Source of the DNA: Pseudomonas sp. 8O
GTDB taxonomy: Bacteria; Pseudomonadota; Gammaproteobacteria; Pseudomonadales; Pseudomonadaceae
Reading direction: 5' to 3'
Length of the DNA: 64,000 bases
Assembly (NCBI RefSeq): GCF_902506495.1
Contig: NZ_LR733264.1
Span: 1,814,900-1,878,899, forward strand
Below the pieces are notes generated by a model. The model did not search any database, was not told where the DNA came from, and was given only the letters and a program-made list of their open reading frames with translations. This document shows, piece by piece, positions 16,389 to 25,353 of this stretch. Both the position numbers and the translations under genes were made by a program. Each line of letters opens with the position of its first letter. Position 1 is the first letter of the stretch.

Positions 16389-17087
16389 ATGAGCGGACTC
16401 GACAAACGCGTCGGCAGCTATGAAGAAGCCCTGGACGGTCTGCAGGACGGCATGACCGTGCTGGCCGGCGGTTTCGGCCTGTGCGGCATCCCCGAGAACC
16501 TGATCGCAGAAATCCGTCGCCGTGGCGTGCGCGACCTTACCGTGGTGTCCAACAACTGCGGCGTCGACGGTTTCGGCCTCGGCGTGCTGCTGGAAGACCG
16601 GCAGATCCGCAAGATGATTGCCTCCTATGTCGGCGAGAACGCCCTGTTCGAGCAGCAACTGCTCTCCGGCGAGCTGGAAGTCGAACTCACTCCGCAAGGT
16701 ACCCTGGCCGAGAAGCTGCGCGCCGGAGGAGCCGGCATCCCCGCATTCTTCACCGCCACTGGCTACGGTACCCCGGTCGCCGAAGGCAAGGAGGCGCGCG
16801 AGATCAACGGCCGCCACTACATCCTCGAACCCGCCATCACCGGCGATTTCGCCATCGTCAAAGGCTGGAAGGCCGACCATTTCGGCAACGTGGTCTACCG
16901 CCACACCGCGCAGAATTTCAATCCGGTAGTCGCCACCGCCGGGCGCATCACCGTGGTCGAAGTGGAAGAGATCGTCGAACCCGGTGAACTCGACCCGACG
17001 CAGATTCACACGCCCGGCATCTACGTCGACCGGTTGATCTGCGGCAGCTTCGAGAAACGCATCGAAAAACGCACGCTGCGCGCCTGA
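16389..17087 (+). CDS. dhcA: 3-oxoacid CoA-transferase subunit A
   Basis: A 232-residue alpha subunit of a family I CoA-transferase. The N-terminal [19 protein letters not shown] loop and the [14 protein letters not shown] segment are diagnostic. It transfers CoA from succinyl- or acetyl-CoA onto a 3-oxoacid together with subunit B encoded 11 bases downstream. The gene order (LysR, A, B, thiolase, AtoE-type permease) equals that around dhcA-dhcB in P. aeruginosa, which act on dehydrocarnitine; acetoacetate (scoA/atoD) is the alternative substrate. The ATG at 16389 is chosen because family members begin [15 protein letters not shown] and the site AGAGGC precedes it. Confidence 0.88.
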   Translation: MSGLDKRVGSYEEALDGLQDGMTVLAGGFGLCGIPENLIAEIRRRGVRDLTVVSNNCGVDGFGLGVLLEDRQIRKMIASYVGENALFEQQLLSGELEVELTPQGTLAEKLRAGGAGIPAFFTATGYGTPVAEGKEAREINGRHYILEPAITGDFAIVKGWKADHFGNVVYRHTAQNFNPVVATAGRITVVEVEEIVEPGELDPTQIHTPGIYVDRLICGSFEKRIEKRTLRA

Positions 17088-17098
17088 GGAGAAAGACC

Positions 17099-17755
17099 AT
17101 GGCATTAACCCGTGAACAAATGGCTCAGCGCGTCGCCCGTGAATTGCAAGATGGCTTCTACGTCAACCTCGGTATCGGCATTCCGACTCTGGTGGCCAAC
17201 TACGTGCCCGAGGGCATGCAGGTGATGCTGCAGTCGGAAAACGGCCTGCTCGGCATGGGCGCCTTCCCCACTGAAGACGAAGTGGACGCCGACATGATCA
17301 ACGCCGGCAAGCAGACCGTCACCGCGATCAAGGGCGCAGCGATCTTCGACTCGGCCCAGTCCTTCGCCATGATCCGTGGCGGCCATGTAGACCTGACCGT
17401 GCTCGGTGCTTTCGAAGTGGACGTACGCGGCAACATCGCCTCGTGGATGATCCCCGGCAAGCTGGTCAAGGGCATGGGCGGCGCCATGGACCTGGTGGCC
17501 GGCGCCGACAACATCATCGTCACCATGACCCACGCCTCCAAAGACGGCGAATCCAAGCTGCTGGAGCACTGCAGCCTGCCGCTGACCGGCTGCGGCTGCA
17601 TCCGCAAGGTGCTGACCGACCTGGCCTACCTGGAAATCGAGAACGACGCCTTCATCCTGCGCGAGCGCGCGCCGGGGGTGAGCATCGAGGAAATCGTCGC
17701 CAAGACCGCCGGTAAACTGATCGTCCCCGAACACGTGCCGGAAATGAGCTTCTAA
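17099..17755 (+). CDS. dhcB: 3-oxoacid CoA-transferase subunit B
   Basis: A 218-residue beta subunit of the same CoA-transferase. The catalytic glutamate lies in the SENGLLG motif (about residue 46; LQSENGLLGMG), which forms the covalent CoA thioester. DLVAGADNIIVTMTH is another conserved block. GGAG lies nine bases before the ATG. A strong hairpin with a T-run follows the stop. Confidence 0.9.
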   Translation: MALTREQMAQRVARELQDGFYVNLGIGIPTLVANYVPEGMQVMLQSENGLLGMGAFPTEDEVDADMINAGKQTVTAIKGAAIFDSAQSFAMIRGGHVDLTVLGAFEVDVRGNIASWMIPGKLVKGMGGAMDLVAGADNIIVTMTHASKDGESKLLEHCSLPLTGCGCIRKVLTDLAYLEIENDAFILRERAPGVSIEEIVAKTAGKLIVPEHVPEMSF

Positions 17756-17764
17756 GTTGTCTAC

Positions 17765-17808
17765 CGTTCTGTAGGCGCCACCACGCACGGCGCCTACGGA
17801 ACGTTTTT
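17765..17808 (+). terminator. Rho-independent terminator after dhcB
   Basis: A 15-bp stem (17765-17779 with 17789-17803, one wobble pair) is followed by five Ts. It would reduce transcription into the thiolase gene and so set stoichiometry, unless atoB has its own promoter. Confidence 0.75.
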
Positions 17809-17825
17809 AAGCTATGTCCTACACA

Positions 17826-17853
17826 CTGTAGGAGCGGATTCATCCGCGAGGCT
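17826..17853. repeat. REP-like palindrome (GTAGGAGCGGAT-TC-ATCCGC)
   Basis: A short Pseudomonas-type REP sequence between the terminator and atoB; GCGGAT-TC-ATCCGC forms the stem. Confidence 0.6.
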
Positions 17854-17885
17854 TTTTCCGCCCTACCGCGCCAAGAGGATTCCCC

Positions 17886-19064
17886 ATGCAAGACGTCGTC
17901 ATCGTTGCCGCCACCCGCACCGCCATCGGCAGCTTCCAGGGCAGCCTGGCCGATATTCCCGCGCCGGAGCTCGGCGCCATCGTCATCAAGCGCCTGCTGG
18001 AACAGACCGGCCTCGACGGCGCCCAGGTCGATGAAGTGATCCTCGGCCAGGTACTTACCGCAGGCTCCGGCCAGAACCCCGCGCGCCAGGCTGCCATCCG
18101 CGCCGGCCTGCCCCCTGCCGTGCCAGCCATGACCCTTAACAAGGTCTGCGGCTCGGGCCTGAAAGCCCTGCACCTGGCCGCCCAGGCCATCCGCTGTGGC
18201 GATGCCCAGGTCATCATCGCTGGCGGCATGGAGAACATGAGCCTGTCGCCCTATGTGCTGCCCAAAGCCCGCACCGGCCTGCGCATGGGTCACGCGCAGA
18301 TGCTCGACAGCATGATCGTCGACGGCCTGTGGGACGCCTTCAACGATTACCACATGGGCATCACCGCCGAGAATCTGGTGGAGAAATACGGCATCAGCCG
18401 TGAAGCCCAGGACGCCTTCTCCGCCGCTTCGCAACAGAAGGCCGTGGCGGCCATCGAGGCTGGGCGTTTCGATGCAGAGATCACTCCAGTGCTGATCCCG
18501 CAGCGCAAGGGCGACCCCGTCGCCTTCGCCCGTGACGAGCAGCCGCGTGCCGGCACCACCGCCGAATCCCTGGCCAAGCTCAAACCCGCATTCAAGAAAG
18601 ACGGCAGCGTTACCGCCGGCAACGCCTCCAGCCTCAACGATGGCGCCGCTGCCGTGCTGCTGATGAGCGCGGCCAAGGCGCAGTCGTTGGGCCTGCCAGT
18701 GCTGGCGAAGATTGCCGGCTATGCCAACGCCGGTGTCGACCCGGCGATCATGGGCATCGCCCCGGTATCCGCCACCCGCCGCTGCCTGGACAAGGCCGGC
18801 TGGAGCCTGGCCGATCTGGACCTGATCGAAGCCAACGAAGCCTTCGCAGCCCAGGCGCTGTCGGTCGGCCAGGAACTGGGCTGGGATGCAGACAAAGTCA
18901 ACGTCAACGGCGGCGCCATCGCCCTCGGCCACCCCATCGGCGCCTCGGGCTGCCGCGTGCTGGTGAGCCTGCTGCACGAGATGATCCGCCGTGATGCCAA
19001 GAAAGGCCTGGCCACGCTGTGTATTGGTGGCGGTCAGGGTGTGGCACTGGCCATCGAGCGCTGA
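17886..19064 (+). CDS. atoB: Acetyl-CoA C-acetyltransferase (thiolase)
   Basis: A 392-residue thiolase. The acyl-accepting Cys lies in [17 protein letters not shown] (about residue 88), the His in [19 protein letters not shown] (about residue 350) and the second Cys in [13 protein letters not shown] near the C-terminus; all three are intact. With the CoA-transferase upstream it completes conversion of acetoacetate-type acids to acetyl-CoA. Length is standard. Confidence 0.95.
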   Translation: MQDVVIVAATRTAIGSFQGSLADIPAPELGAIVIKRLLEQTGLDGAQVDEVILGQVLTAGSGQNPARQAAIRAGLPPAVPAMTLNKVCGSGLKALHLAAQAIRCGDAQVIIAGGMENMSLSPYVLPKARTGLRMGHAQMLDSMIVDGLWDAFNDYHMGITAENLVEKYGISREAQDAFSAASQQKAVAAIEAGRFDAEITPVLIPQRKGDPVAFARDEQPRAGTTAESLAKLKPAFKKDGSVTAGNASSLNDGAAAVLLMSAAKAQSLGLPVLAKIAGYANAGVDPAIMGIAPVSATRRCLDKAGWSLADLDLIEANEAFAAQALSVGQELGWDADKVNVNGGAIALGHPIGASGCRVLVSLLHEMIRRDAKKGLATLCIGGGQGVALAIER

Positions 19065-19071
19065 CCCCTAA

Positions 19072-19218
19072 GGTGGATCGCGCTTCACCGATCCACCGCT
19101 TTGGTGGATGTAAGAAGCGACATCCACCCTGCAGGCCAGCTTGAGAAACCAGAGCACCGTAGCCCGGATGCAATCCGGGGAAACCTGACATGGACCTCCC
19201 GGATTGCATCCGGGCTAC
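19072..19218. repeat. Three consecutive palindromic repeats
   Basis: Two hairpins share a GGTGGAT core: 19072-19097 (9-bp arms, CGATCCACC) and 19103-19128 (GGTGGATGT with ACATCCACC). A third element at 19159-19218 has perfect 21-bp arms of the GTAGCCCGGATGCAATCCGGG class, which recurs at 30521, 35720 and 58318. They probably protect the 3' end of the atoB mRNA. Confidence 0.8.
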
Positions 19219-19309
19219 ACCAACCAGCTCGGCCTCGGCCGAGCTTTGTCATATCCACTGCAAACCGCAGGCATAGCCAACCCTGAATGCCTGGTAAAGC
19301 CCCAGAATA

Positions 19310-19439
19310 TGTTCAAAGCCTCGCGAGCTAGAGGCATGCAAGGCAAAAACAGGCGAAGAAGCGGAGTTTACGAGTTGTAAATGAGCATTCTGAGCCTGTT
19401 TTTAACGCTGCAGGCCCGACGCGCAGCAGGCTTTGAACA
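19310..19439. repeat. 130-bp structured repeat element, copy 1 (12-bp terminal inverted repeats)
   Basis: The ends TGTTCAAAGCCT and AGGCTTTGAACA are perfectly complementary. Inside are a second stem AAAAACAGGC/GCCTGTTTTT (19345-19354 with 19394-19403) and a small hairpin TTTAC-GAGTT-GTAAA. A homologous element of 129 bp at 21051-21179 folds the same way with different stem bases. It lies just before the AtoE-type gene; it has no coding capacity. Confidence 0.7.
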
Positions 19440-19474
19440 GGTTCTTACACAACCATAAGAAAGAGGCGTCATCC

Positions 19475-20818
19475 ATGTTCAACACCCTCACCCGCATGAG
19501 CGTGAGCCTGGTACAGAAGTACCTGCCCTCACCGTTCGTTTTCTCCGCCTTGCTCACGCTGGGCGTGCTGCTCGCTGGTATCTTCTCCACCGGCCAATCG
19601 CTACCGGCCATGGTGCAACACTGGAGCGGTGGTTTCTGGACGCTGCTCGGCTTCGCCATGCAGATGTCGCTGATCTTCGTCACTGGCCACGCCCTGGCCA
19701 GCGCACCGATCATCAACCGCCAACTCGACCGCCTCGCCGGCCTGGCACGCACACCCGGCCAAGCGATCATCATGGTCACCCTGGTGGCGCTGGTCGGCTG
19801 CTGGGTCAACTGGGGCTTCGGTCTGGTGATCGGCGCGGTGTTCGCCCGCGCCCTGGCGCGTAAGGTCGATGGCGTCGACTACCCGCTGCTGGTGGCCTCG
19901 GCCTATTCGGGCTTCCTGGTCTGGCACGGCGGCCTGGCCGGCTCGATTCCGCTGTCCATGGCCACCGGCGGCCCGGACCTGGCACGTATCACTGCAGGCG
20001 TGCTGACCGATCCGGTGAGCATCACCGAGACCCTGTTCAGCCCGTTGAACCTGACCATCGTGGCTCTGCTGTTCATCGGCCTGCCACTGCTCAACCGCGC
20101 CATGCACCCGCGTCAGGGCGCCAAGGTCGCCGATGCCGCCAAGCTGGTGGAATCGCGTGCAGAGCTGCCGGCTCGTGAAACCCCGGCACAGCGCCTGGAC
20201 GACAGCCGCATCCTTGGTCTGGCACTGGTGGCCATGGCCGGTATCTACCTGTTCAACCACTTCGCTACCAAGGGCTTCGTGCTCGGCCTGGACGTGGTCA
20301 TCGCCATCTTCCTGTTCAGCGGCTTGCTGATGCACGGCACCCCGGAGCGCTACATGCGCGCGGTGGACGAGAGCGTGCGCGGCATTGGTGGCATCGTCCT
20401 GCTGTTCCCCTTCTACGCCGGGATCATGGGCATGATGATGGGCGCCAACGCCGACGGCATCTCCCTTGGCCGGCAGATCACCGAAGCGTTCATCTCCTGG
20501 TCCTCGGCTGACACCTTCCCTCTGCTGGCCTTCCTCAGCGCTGGTGTGGTCAACGTCTTCGTACCGTCTGGCGGTGGCCAGTGGGCCGTGCAGGGCCCGA
20601 TCATGCTGCCGGCTGCTCAGGCACTGGGCGTCTCGCCGACCGTCACCGCCATGGCGATTGCCTGGGGCGACGCCTGGACCAACATGATCCAGCCGTTCTG
20701 GGCACTGCCGCTGCTCGGCATCGTCGGCCTCGGCGCACGCGACATCATGGGCTACTGCCTGATCATGCTGCTGTACTCGGGCGTGGTGATCTGCGGCGCG
20801 TTCTACTTCCTCGGCTGA
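19475..20818 (+). CDS. atoE: AtoE-type short-chain fatty acid permease
   Basis: A 447-residue inner-membrane protein with about twelve hydrophobic segments, of the AtoE/Scf (short-chain fatty acid transporter) family: MSVSLVQKYLPSPFVFSALL at the start, GCWVNWGFGLVIGAVFARAL, and FVPSGGGQWAVQGPI near residue 355. It probably imports acetoacetate, butyrate or related acids for the adjacent CoA-transferase/thiolase pathway. The start at 19475 is preceded by AGAGGCG; an in-frame ATG at 19433 would lie inside the repeat element and is unlikely. Confidence 0.88.
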   Translation: MFNTLTRMSVSLVQKYLPSPFVFSALLTLGVLLAGIFSTGQSLPAMVQHWSGGFWTLLGFAMQMSLIFVTGHALASAPIINRQLDRLAGLARTPGQAIIMVTLVALVGCWVNWGFGLVIGAVFARALARKVDGVDYPLLVASAYSGFLVWHGGLAGSIPLSMATGGPDLARITAGVLTDPVSITETLFSPLNLTIVALLFIGLPLLNRAMHPRQGAKVADAAKLVESRAELPARETPAQRLDDSRILGLALVAMAGIYLFNHFATKGFVLGLDVVIAIFLFSGLLMHGTPERYMRAVDESVRGIGGIVLLFPFYAGIMGMMMGANADGISLGRQITEAFISWSSADTFPLLAFLSAGVVNVFVPSGGGQWAVQGPIMLPAAQALGVSPTVTAMAIAWGDAWTNMIQPFWALPLLGIVGLGARDIMGYCLIMLLYSGVVICGAFYFLG

Positions 20819-20835
20819 CCAGGCAGCTAGGCCTT

Positions 20836-21003
20836 GCAGGGTGGGCTGGGCGGGTGATCCGCTTCGGCCCACGCTGACCAACCCAGGTGGGCTAAAGCCC
20901 ACCCTACGAGCGGGGTTGGTTTCAGTCTGTAGGGTGGGCCGGGCGGTGATCCGCTTCGGCCCACGCTGACCAACCCAGGTGGGCTAAAGCCCACCCTACG
21001 AGC
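20836..21003. repeat. Tandem duplication of a ~75-bp palindromic element
   Basis: Two near-identical units (20836-20911 and 20929-21003) each start with GYAGGGTGGGCYGGGCG and end with GCCCACCCTACGAGC, so each is itself an inverted repeat, with the shared middle GATCCGCTTCGGCCCACGC. The rest of the gap between 20819 and 21050 holds nothing else I can identify. Confidence 0.8.
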
Positions 21004-21050
21004 TGACTATTTGCTCGGTTGAATCCCCGCTCGCGATCACCGCACTGTGA

Positions 21051-21179
21051 GGCCTCGCGAGCTAGAGCGATGCAAGGCAGAGGCAGGCGAGCAACGGTCG
21101 GAGTCGCGGGCGACTGTACTTTTGTACATGAGCATTGTGAGCCTGCCTCTAACGCAGCAGCGCCGACGCGCAGCAGGCC
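21051..21179. repeat. 129-bp structured repeat element, copy 2
   Basis: Homologous to 19310-19439 (shared blocks CCTCGCGAGCTAGAG, ATGCAAGGCA, ATGAGCATT and CCGACGCGCAGCAGGC). The inner stem is AGAGGCAGGC/GCCTGCCTCT (21079-21088 with 21141-21150) and the small hairpin TGTAC-TTTT-GTACA (21115-21128). Both stems differ from copy 1 yet remain paired. Confidence 0.7.
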
Positions 21180-21183
21180 GAAC

Positions 21184-23790
21184 TCAATCCCCCATCAGCC
21201 CCTGCGCCTTGGCCATCGCCACGGCCTGGGTGCGTCTTTGCACGCCGAGCTTGACGTTGATCCGCCGCGCATGGGTCTTGACCGTGTGCAGCGAGATGAA
21301 CAGGCGATCGGCGATTTCTTGATTGGAGCCCCCCTGCGCGATCAGCTGCAGCACCGCCAGCTCCCGCGAGCTGAGCAGCGCAGTACCGGCACTGGCCGGC
21401 TCATCCAGGCGCGGCGCCGGCTCGAACAGGCGCTGGTGCAGGCTCTGCCCAGCCTCACTCGGCAACAGGCGCTCCAGCCACTGCGCCTGACGCTGTTGCA
21501 GTTCCTGCAACGGCCGCAGCAGACGCAGCTGTCGCGCTTCGCCAAGCGCCTGCTGCAACAGGCCGTCGGCCTGCTCCTGCTGCCCCTGCATGAGCAGCGC
21601 TTCGGCCAGGCTGACCCGACATTCGCAGGCCAGGCTGCGATGCCCGGCGAGCTGGCATTCATCCAGCAGCAGGCGCAGTGCATGCTCAGCAGCAGCGTGG
21701 TGGCCAAGCAGCAGGTCGCTCAGCGCCAGGTAACGACGCAAGCGCGGCAACAGATCGTAGAACTCGGAAGGCGCCAGTTGCTGACGCTGCTGCAACTGCT
21801 GCAGGGTCTGGGCGAACAGCTCGCGTGCGCGCCCGGTCTGCCCCTGACGCAGCAGCAGTCGCCCTGCCTGCAACTGCAGCACACAGCGGTAACGCACTTC
21901 AGGCACGTGCGACCACTGCATCACCCGCTCAGCCCGCAGCAACCACTGATGGGCTTCGTCGAGATCGCCACGGCTTTCCGCCAGCTCCAGCATGCCGAGG
22001 TAGCCGGAAATGATGTAGGCATCCTCGCAGTGCTCGGCTTCCTGCAGCCCCAGGCTATACGCCTGCTGCGCCGCCTCATCGAGGCCCTGGCGGGCCAGCA
22101 GGCTGGCCCGTACCAACAGCAGGCGAGCGACCACCGGGCTATGGTTGAAGCGTTCGCGCAGCAGCGCCAAAGACTGTTCGGCGAGCTCCGCGGCGCGCCC
22201 GGCCTCACCACGCATCTGCAGCAGCAGGCAGTGATCGGTATTGAGCAAAGCCTCGAAAATCAGACTGCCATTGAGCCGTGCCAGACGCAGCCCTTGATCC
22301 AGCGCCTGCTTGGCCTGGTCCAACGCATGTTCGGCCATATGCTGCTGGGCCAGCGCCTGGTAACAGAGCACGCTCTGCGACCAGCTGCCCTCGTCCAGCA
22401 TCTGCAGGGCCTGCTCGCAGTGCATCCGGGCATCGCGACGCCCGCACTGACGCGCCAACACGCCCGTCAATGCCTGCCAATGGGCGACCAGTTTGCGCTG
22501 GCGGCGCTCATTCGGTTGCGGCATGAAATGCGTCAGCGCCTGCATGCAGTCGGCAGCTTCATCGAAACGTGCACAGATGATCAGGGCCCAGGCCTGCAGC
22601 ACGATCAACCGTGGCGAACTGGCGAACAGCCAGGCCGGCAGCTCTTCGCGCCATTGCAGGAACTGAGCGACCGAGTGCCCCTGCAGCAATTGCTCCTGGC
22701 TGAAGCGCTGCAGGTAGTTGACCGCGACCTCGATCTGCCCTGCCAGCAGAGCATGTTCGACGGCCTCGCGAATATCACCGTGCTGAGCGAACCATTGACA
22801 GGCACGCACATGGATGGAAGCCGGCACCGGCGCGCCCGGCAGGCGACGCAGTACCTCGGCCAGCGGTTGCCACAGACGGAACCAGGTACCGCTGCTGTCG
22901 AGACTGCGCACGAACAGCTGGCGCCGTTGCAGTTCGCCCAGCAGCTCACTGCCACGGCCCTCCAGCAGATGCTCGCAGAGCGGCAGGGAAAAACGCGGCA
23001 GCAAGGCCAGTGCATGCAGGTCGCTGCGCAGCTCCTCGTCCAGATCGGCCAGCACCTCATGCTGCACGTAGTCGCGCAGCACCGGGCAGCCCTCCTGCAA
23101 ACGCTGGCGCAGCGCATCCTCGTCGGCATCGAGTAACAGCAGACGGATCGCCGCCAACCAGCCTTCGCTGCGCTCGAGCAGGGCCTGCCGGACGTCATCA
23201 GCCAGGCTCACTTGCAACGCCGTCAGCAGCTCGGTCAGCGCCGCGTCATCCAGCGCCAGCTCCTCACCCTGAAGCTCCAGCAGATCGCCCTGCAGCAATA
23301 GACGTGGCAGGTTCCAGGCCGGTATGCGACGACTGGCGACCCACCAGGAGACCTGCTGCGGCGCCGCAGCGAACAACCGGTCGAGGCAGGCATCGAGCTC
23401 ATCGTCAGCCCGTCGCGGGTAGTCGTCGATAAAGATCCACAAACGCCCCGCATGCTCATGCAACCGATCGATCAGCCCCGCTTCGCCGGCATCGTCGAAC
23501 GGCAACTGCATGGCTGCGGCCAGTCGCTTGCACAGCTGCTGCGGTGTCAGACTGCGCCCTCCGAGATCGAGCCATACGCGCTCGACGGCAGCCGGTGTGT
23601 GGCGCGCGCATTGACCGAGCAGCACGCTCTTGCCAGAACCGGCAGGCGCGCACAGCAAACGCAGGCGCGACTCGCTGGCCAGCAGACGCTGCAGCAGGGC
23701 TGGGCGGGAAACCACACACGGCGGCAAACGCGGTAGATCGGCAGGTTGCACCTGCAGCGCACTCGCACGGGCGATGGCAAGGGTAGGCAT
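21184..23790 (-). CDS. MalT-like ATP-dependent LuxR-family regulator (LAL/STAND)
   Basis: An 868-residue regulator. An NTPase domain lies at the N-terminus with the Walker A APAGSGKS at residues 48-55 and a Walker B-like RLWIFIDDY near residue 120. A long helical TPR-like middle follows (about 330-790), and the LuxR helix-turn-helix is at about 804-866 (LSSRELAVLQLIAQGGSNQEIADRLF in two parts, then HTVKTHARRINVKLG). This architecture is that of MalT/AlkS/AcoK activators, which bind ATP and an inducer. It lies beside, and in the same direction as, a DUF1329/DUF1302 pair; in other pseudomonads such pairs often accompany regulators of this class, so it may activate 23959-27147. Inducer unknown. 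Confidence 0.9.
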   Translation of the reverse strand: MPTLAIARASALQVQPADLPRLPPCVVSRPALLQRLLASESRLRLLCAPAGSGKSVLLGQCARHTPAAVERVWLDLGGRSLTPQQLCKRLAAAMQLPFDDAGEAGLIDRLHEHAGRLWIFIDDYPRRADDELDACLDRLFAAAPQQVSWWVASRRIPAWNLPRLLLQGDLLELQGEELALDDAALTELLTALQVSLADDVRQALLERSEGWLAAIRLLLLDADEDALRQRLQEGCPVLRDYVQHEVLADLDEELRSDLHALALLPRFSLPLCEHLLEGRGSELLGELQRRQLFVRSLDSSGTWFRLWQPLAEVLRRLPGAPVPASIHVRACQWFAQHGDIREAVEHALLAGQIEVAVNYLQRFSQEQLLQGHSVAQFLQWREELPAWLFASSPRLIVLQAWALIICARFDEAADCMQALTHFMPQPNERRQRKLVAHWQALTGVLARQCGRRDARMHCEQALQMLDEGSWSQSVLCYQALAQQHMAEHALDQAKQALDQGLRLARLNGSLIFEALLNTDHCLLLQMRGEAGRAAELAEQSLALLRERFNHSPVVARLLLVRASLLARQGLDEAAQQAYSLGLQEAEHCEDAYIISGYLGMLELAESRGDLDEAHQWLLRAERVMQWSHVPEVRYRCVLQLQAGRLLLRQGQTGRARELFAQTLQQLQQRQQLAPSEFYDLLPRLRRYLALSDLLLGHHAAAEHALRLLLDECQLAGHRSLACECRVSLAEALLMQGQQEQADGLLQQALGEARQLRLLRPLQELQQRQAQWLERLLPSEAGQSLHQRLFEPAPRLDEPASAGTALLSSRELAVLQLIAQGGSNQEIADRLFISLHTVKTHARRINVKLGVQRRTQAVAMAKAQGLMGD

Positions 23791-23904
23791 GGCAGCGGTT
23801 CTCTCTGCTTGTCATTGTTGAACCACCAGGCGATGGTACCCCGCTTACCGCGTGGGACCACCCCTTGTCGCTTATGGCGCGAGATTCACAAGAGAGGCGT
23901 GCAC

Positions 23905-23939
23905 AAAAAAGCCGGCGGCGCACAGGGCGACACCGGCTT
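23905..23939 (-). terminator. Rho-independent terminator after the DUF1329 gene
   Basis: On the minus strand AAGCCGG and CCGGCTT flank a 20-base loop rich in GC pairs and are followed by TTTTTT, 20 bases after the stop codon of the DUF1329 gene. Confidence 0.75.
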
Positions 23940-23958
23940 GCTTCGGGCTGCTGCCAGG

Positions 23959-25332
23959 TCAGCGCACGCCGGCGTTACGCAGTGCGGCCGGGGTGAAGTC
24001 CTTGGCCGATGCCTGGGTGCCGTACTGCACCGAGGTTTTCTCCTCGTTGGCCATGCCGATGGCGATGTAGCGTCCGGCGATGATGTCGTACAGCGCCTCG
24101 AAAGCGTAGACCGGCACCTTCTGCGCATACTGCTGCATCAACATCGCCTCGCCGACACGCCAGAGCTGGCCGCGGCCGTCGTAGTGCTCGGACAGGGCGA
24201 TCTGCCAGGAGTCTTCGTCCACGTAGAAGCGGCGCTTGGCGTAGATGTTGCGCTCGCCCGCCTTGAGCGTCGCCTCTACTTCCCACACCCGGTGCAGCTC
24301 GTAGCGGATCAGGTCCTGATTGACGTGGCCTGCCTTGAGGATGTCCTCGTACTTCACCTGAGGCATGGCCACGCGGTAGTTGTTGTAGGGGATGAACAGC
24401 TCGCGCTTGCCCACCAGTTTCCAGTCGTAACGATCCGGCGCCCCGTTGAACATGTCGAAGTTGTCCGAGGTACGCAGGCCATCTGCGGCGGTACCCGGAC
24501 CGTCGTACGCCACCTGCGGCGCCCGCCGTACCCGTCGTTGGCCGGCGTTGTACAGCCAGGCCATGCGCGGCTCGGCGACCTGATCGAGCGAGTCGTGCAC
24601 CAGCAGCACGTTGCCGGCCAGACGCGAGGGTGCGGTGACCCGTTGCTTGAAGAACAACAGAGCATTTTCCGCCTTGCCTGGATCGACATCGGGGATGTTC
24701 TCCGGGAAGGCCACCTCGTCCTCGAAATGCACCAGGGTGTAGGCCCCATTGGTCTGCGGCGAAGCCTGCACGATGCTGCGCTTGAGGTTGCCACCGCGAT
24801 AACGGGTGATGTGGTTCCACACCACCTCCAGGCCGTTCTGCGGAATCGGGAAGGCGTAATAGCGGCTGTCAGTGAAGCCGGTCAAACCGTTGCCACCATC
24901 ACGCAGACCGGTCTTCAGCGCGCTGGTCCTGGCTGCTGCATTGATCGCGTCCGGCACCGCTGTGCTGCGGTGCGTCGGGTACACCGGCATGCGATAGCTG
25001 TCCGGGTAGCGCGCGAACATCGCCAGTTGCCCGGCCGACAATTGGTCGCGGTACTGCTCCAGGTTCTGTGCGGTGATGGTGAACAGTGGCTGCTCGCCGG
25101 CGAAGGGGTCACTGAGAAAACCGCGCGCATCGACCTGACCGGCATCGCTGGCCATGCCGCCCGTCCAGGCGGGGATGGTGCCGGCGGTGTTGCCGGCCAT
25201 CTCACCACCCAACGGGGTCAGACTGGTACCGAGCTTGGCTGCTTCCTGCTCGCTGACCGCGGCCAGCACACCGCTGGCCAGCAGGCTCAGGGACAGTGCG
25301 CCGAGCATCTTCAGAGTTGTATTCATCTGCAT
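23959..25332 (-). CDS. DUF1329 exported protein
   Basis: A 457-residue exported protein with a signal peptide (residues 1 to about 25, ending GVLA before AVSEQEA). The opening LGTSLTPLGGEMAGNTAGTIP (in two parts) and the later VWEVEATLKAGERNIYAKRR block identify the DUF1329 family, whose fold resembles LolA/LolB-type lipid-binding half-barrels. Members are nearly always encoded next to DUF1302 outer-membrane proteins, as here (22-base gap). Periplasmic transfer of a hydrophobic compound or lipid is the current general idea; the ligand is unknown. Confidence 0.9.
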   Translation of the reverse strand: MQMNTTLKMLGALSLSLLASGVLAAVSEQEAAKLGTSLTPLGGEMAGNTAGTIPAWTGGMASDAGQVDARGFLSDPFAGEQPLFTITAQNLEQYRDQLSAGQLAMFARYPDSYRMPVYPTHRSTAVPDAINAAARTSALKTGLRDGGNGLTGFTDSRYYAFPIPQNGLEVVWNHITRYRGGNLKRSIVQASPQTNGAYTLVHFEDEVAFPENIPDVDPGKAENALLFFKQRVTAPSRLAGNVLLVHDSLDQVAEPRMAWLYNAGQRRVRRAPQVAYDGPGTAADGLRTSDNFDMFNGAPDRYDWKLVGKRELFIPYNNYRVAMPQVKYEDILKAGHVNQDLIRYELHRVWEVEATLKAGERNIYAKRRFYVDEDSWQIALSEHYDGRGQLWRVGEAMLMQQYAQKVPVYAFEALYDIIAGRYIAIGMANEEKTSVQYGTQASAKDFTPAALRNAGVR

Positions 25333-25353
25333 TCCTCAACTGATCCTGATGGC

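Noticed and set aside
21019..23136. 705-codon plus-strand frame
   Set aside because: Antisense shadow of the MalT-like gene; its Gln/Leu/Arg-rich text is typical of reversed GC-rich codons.
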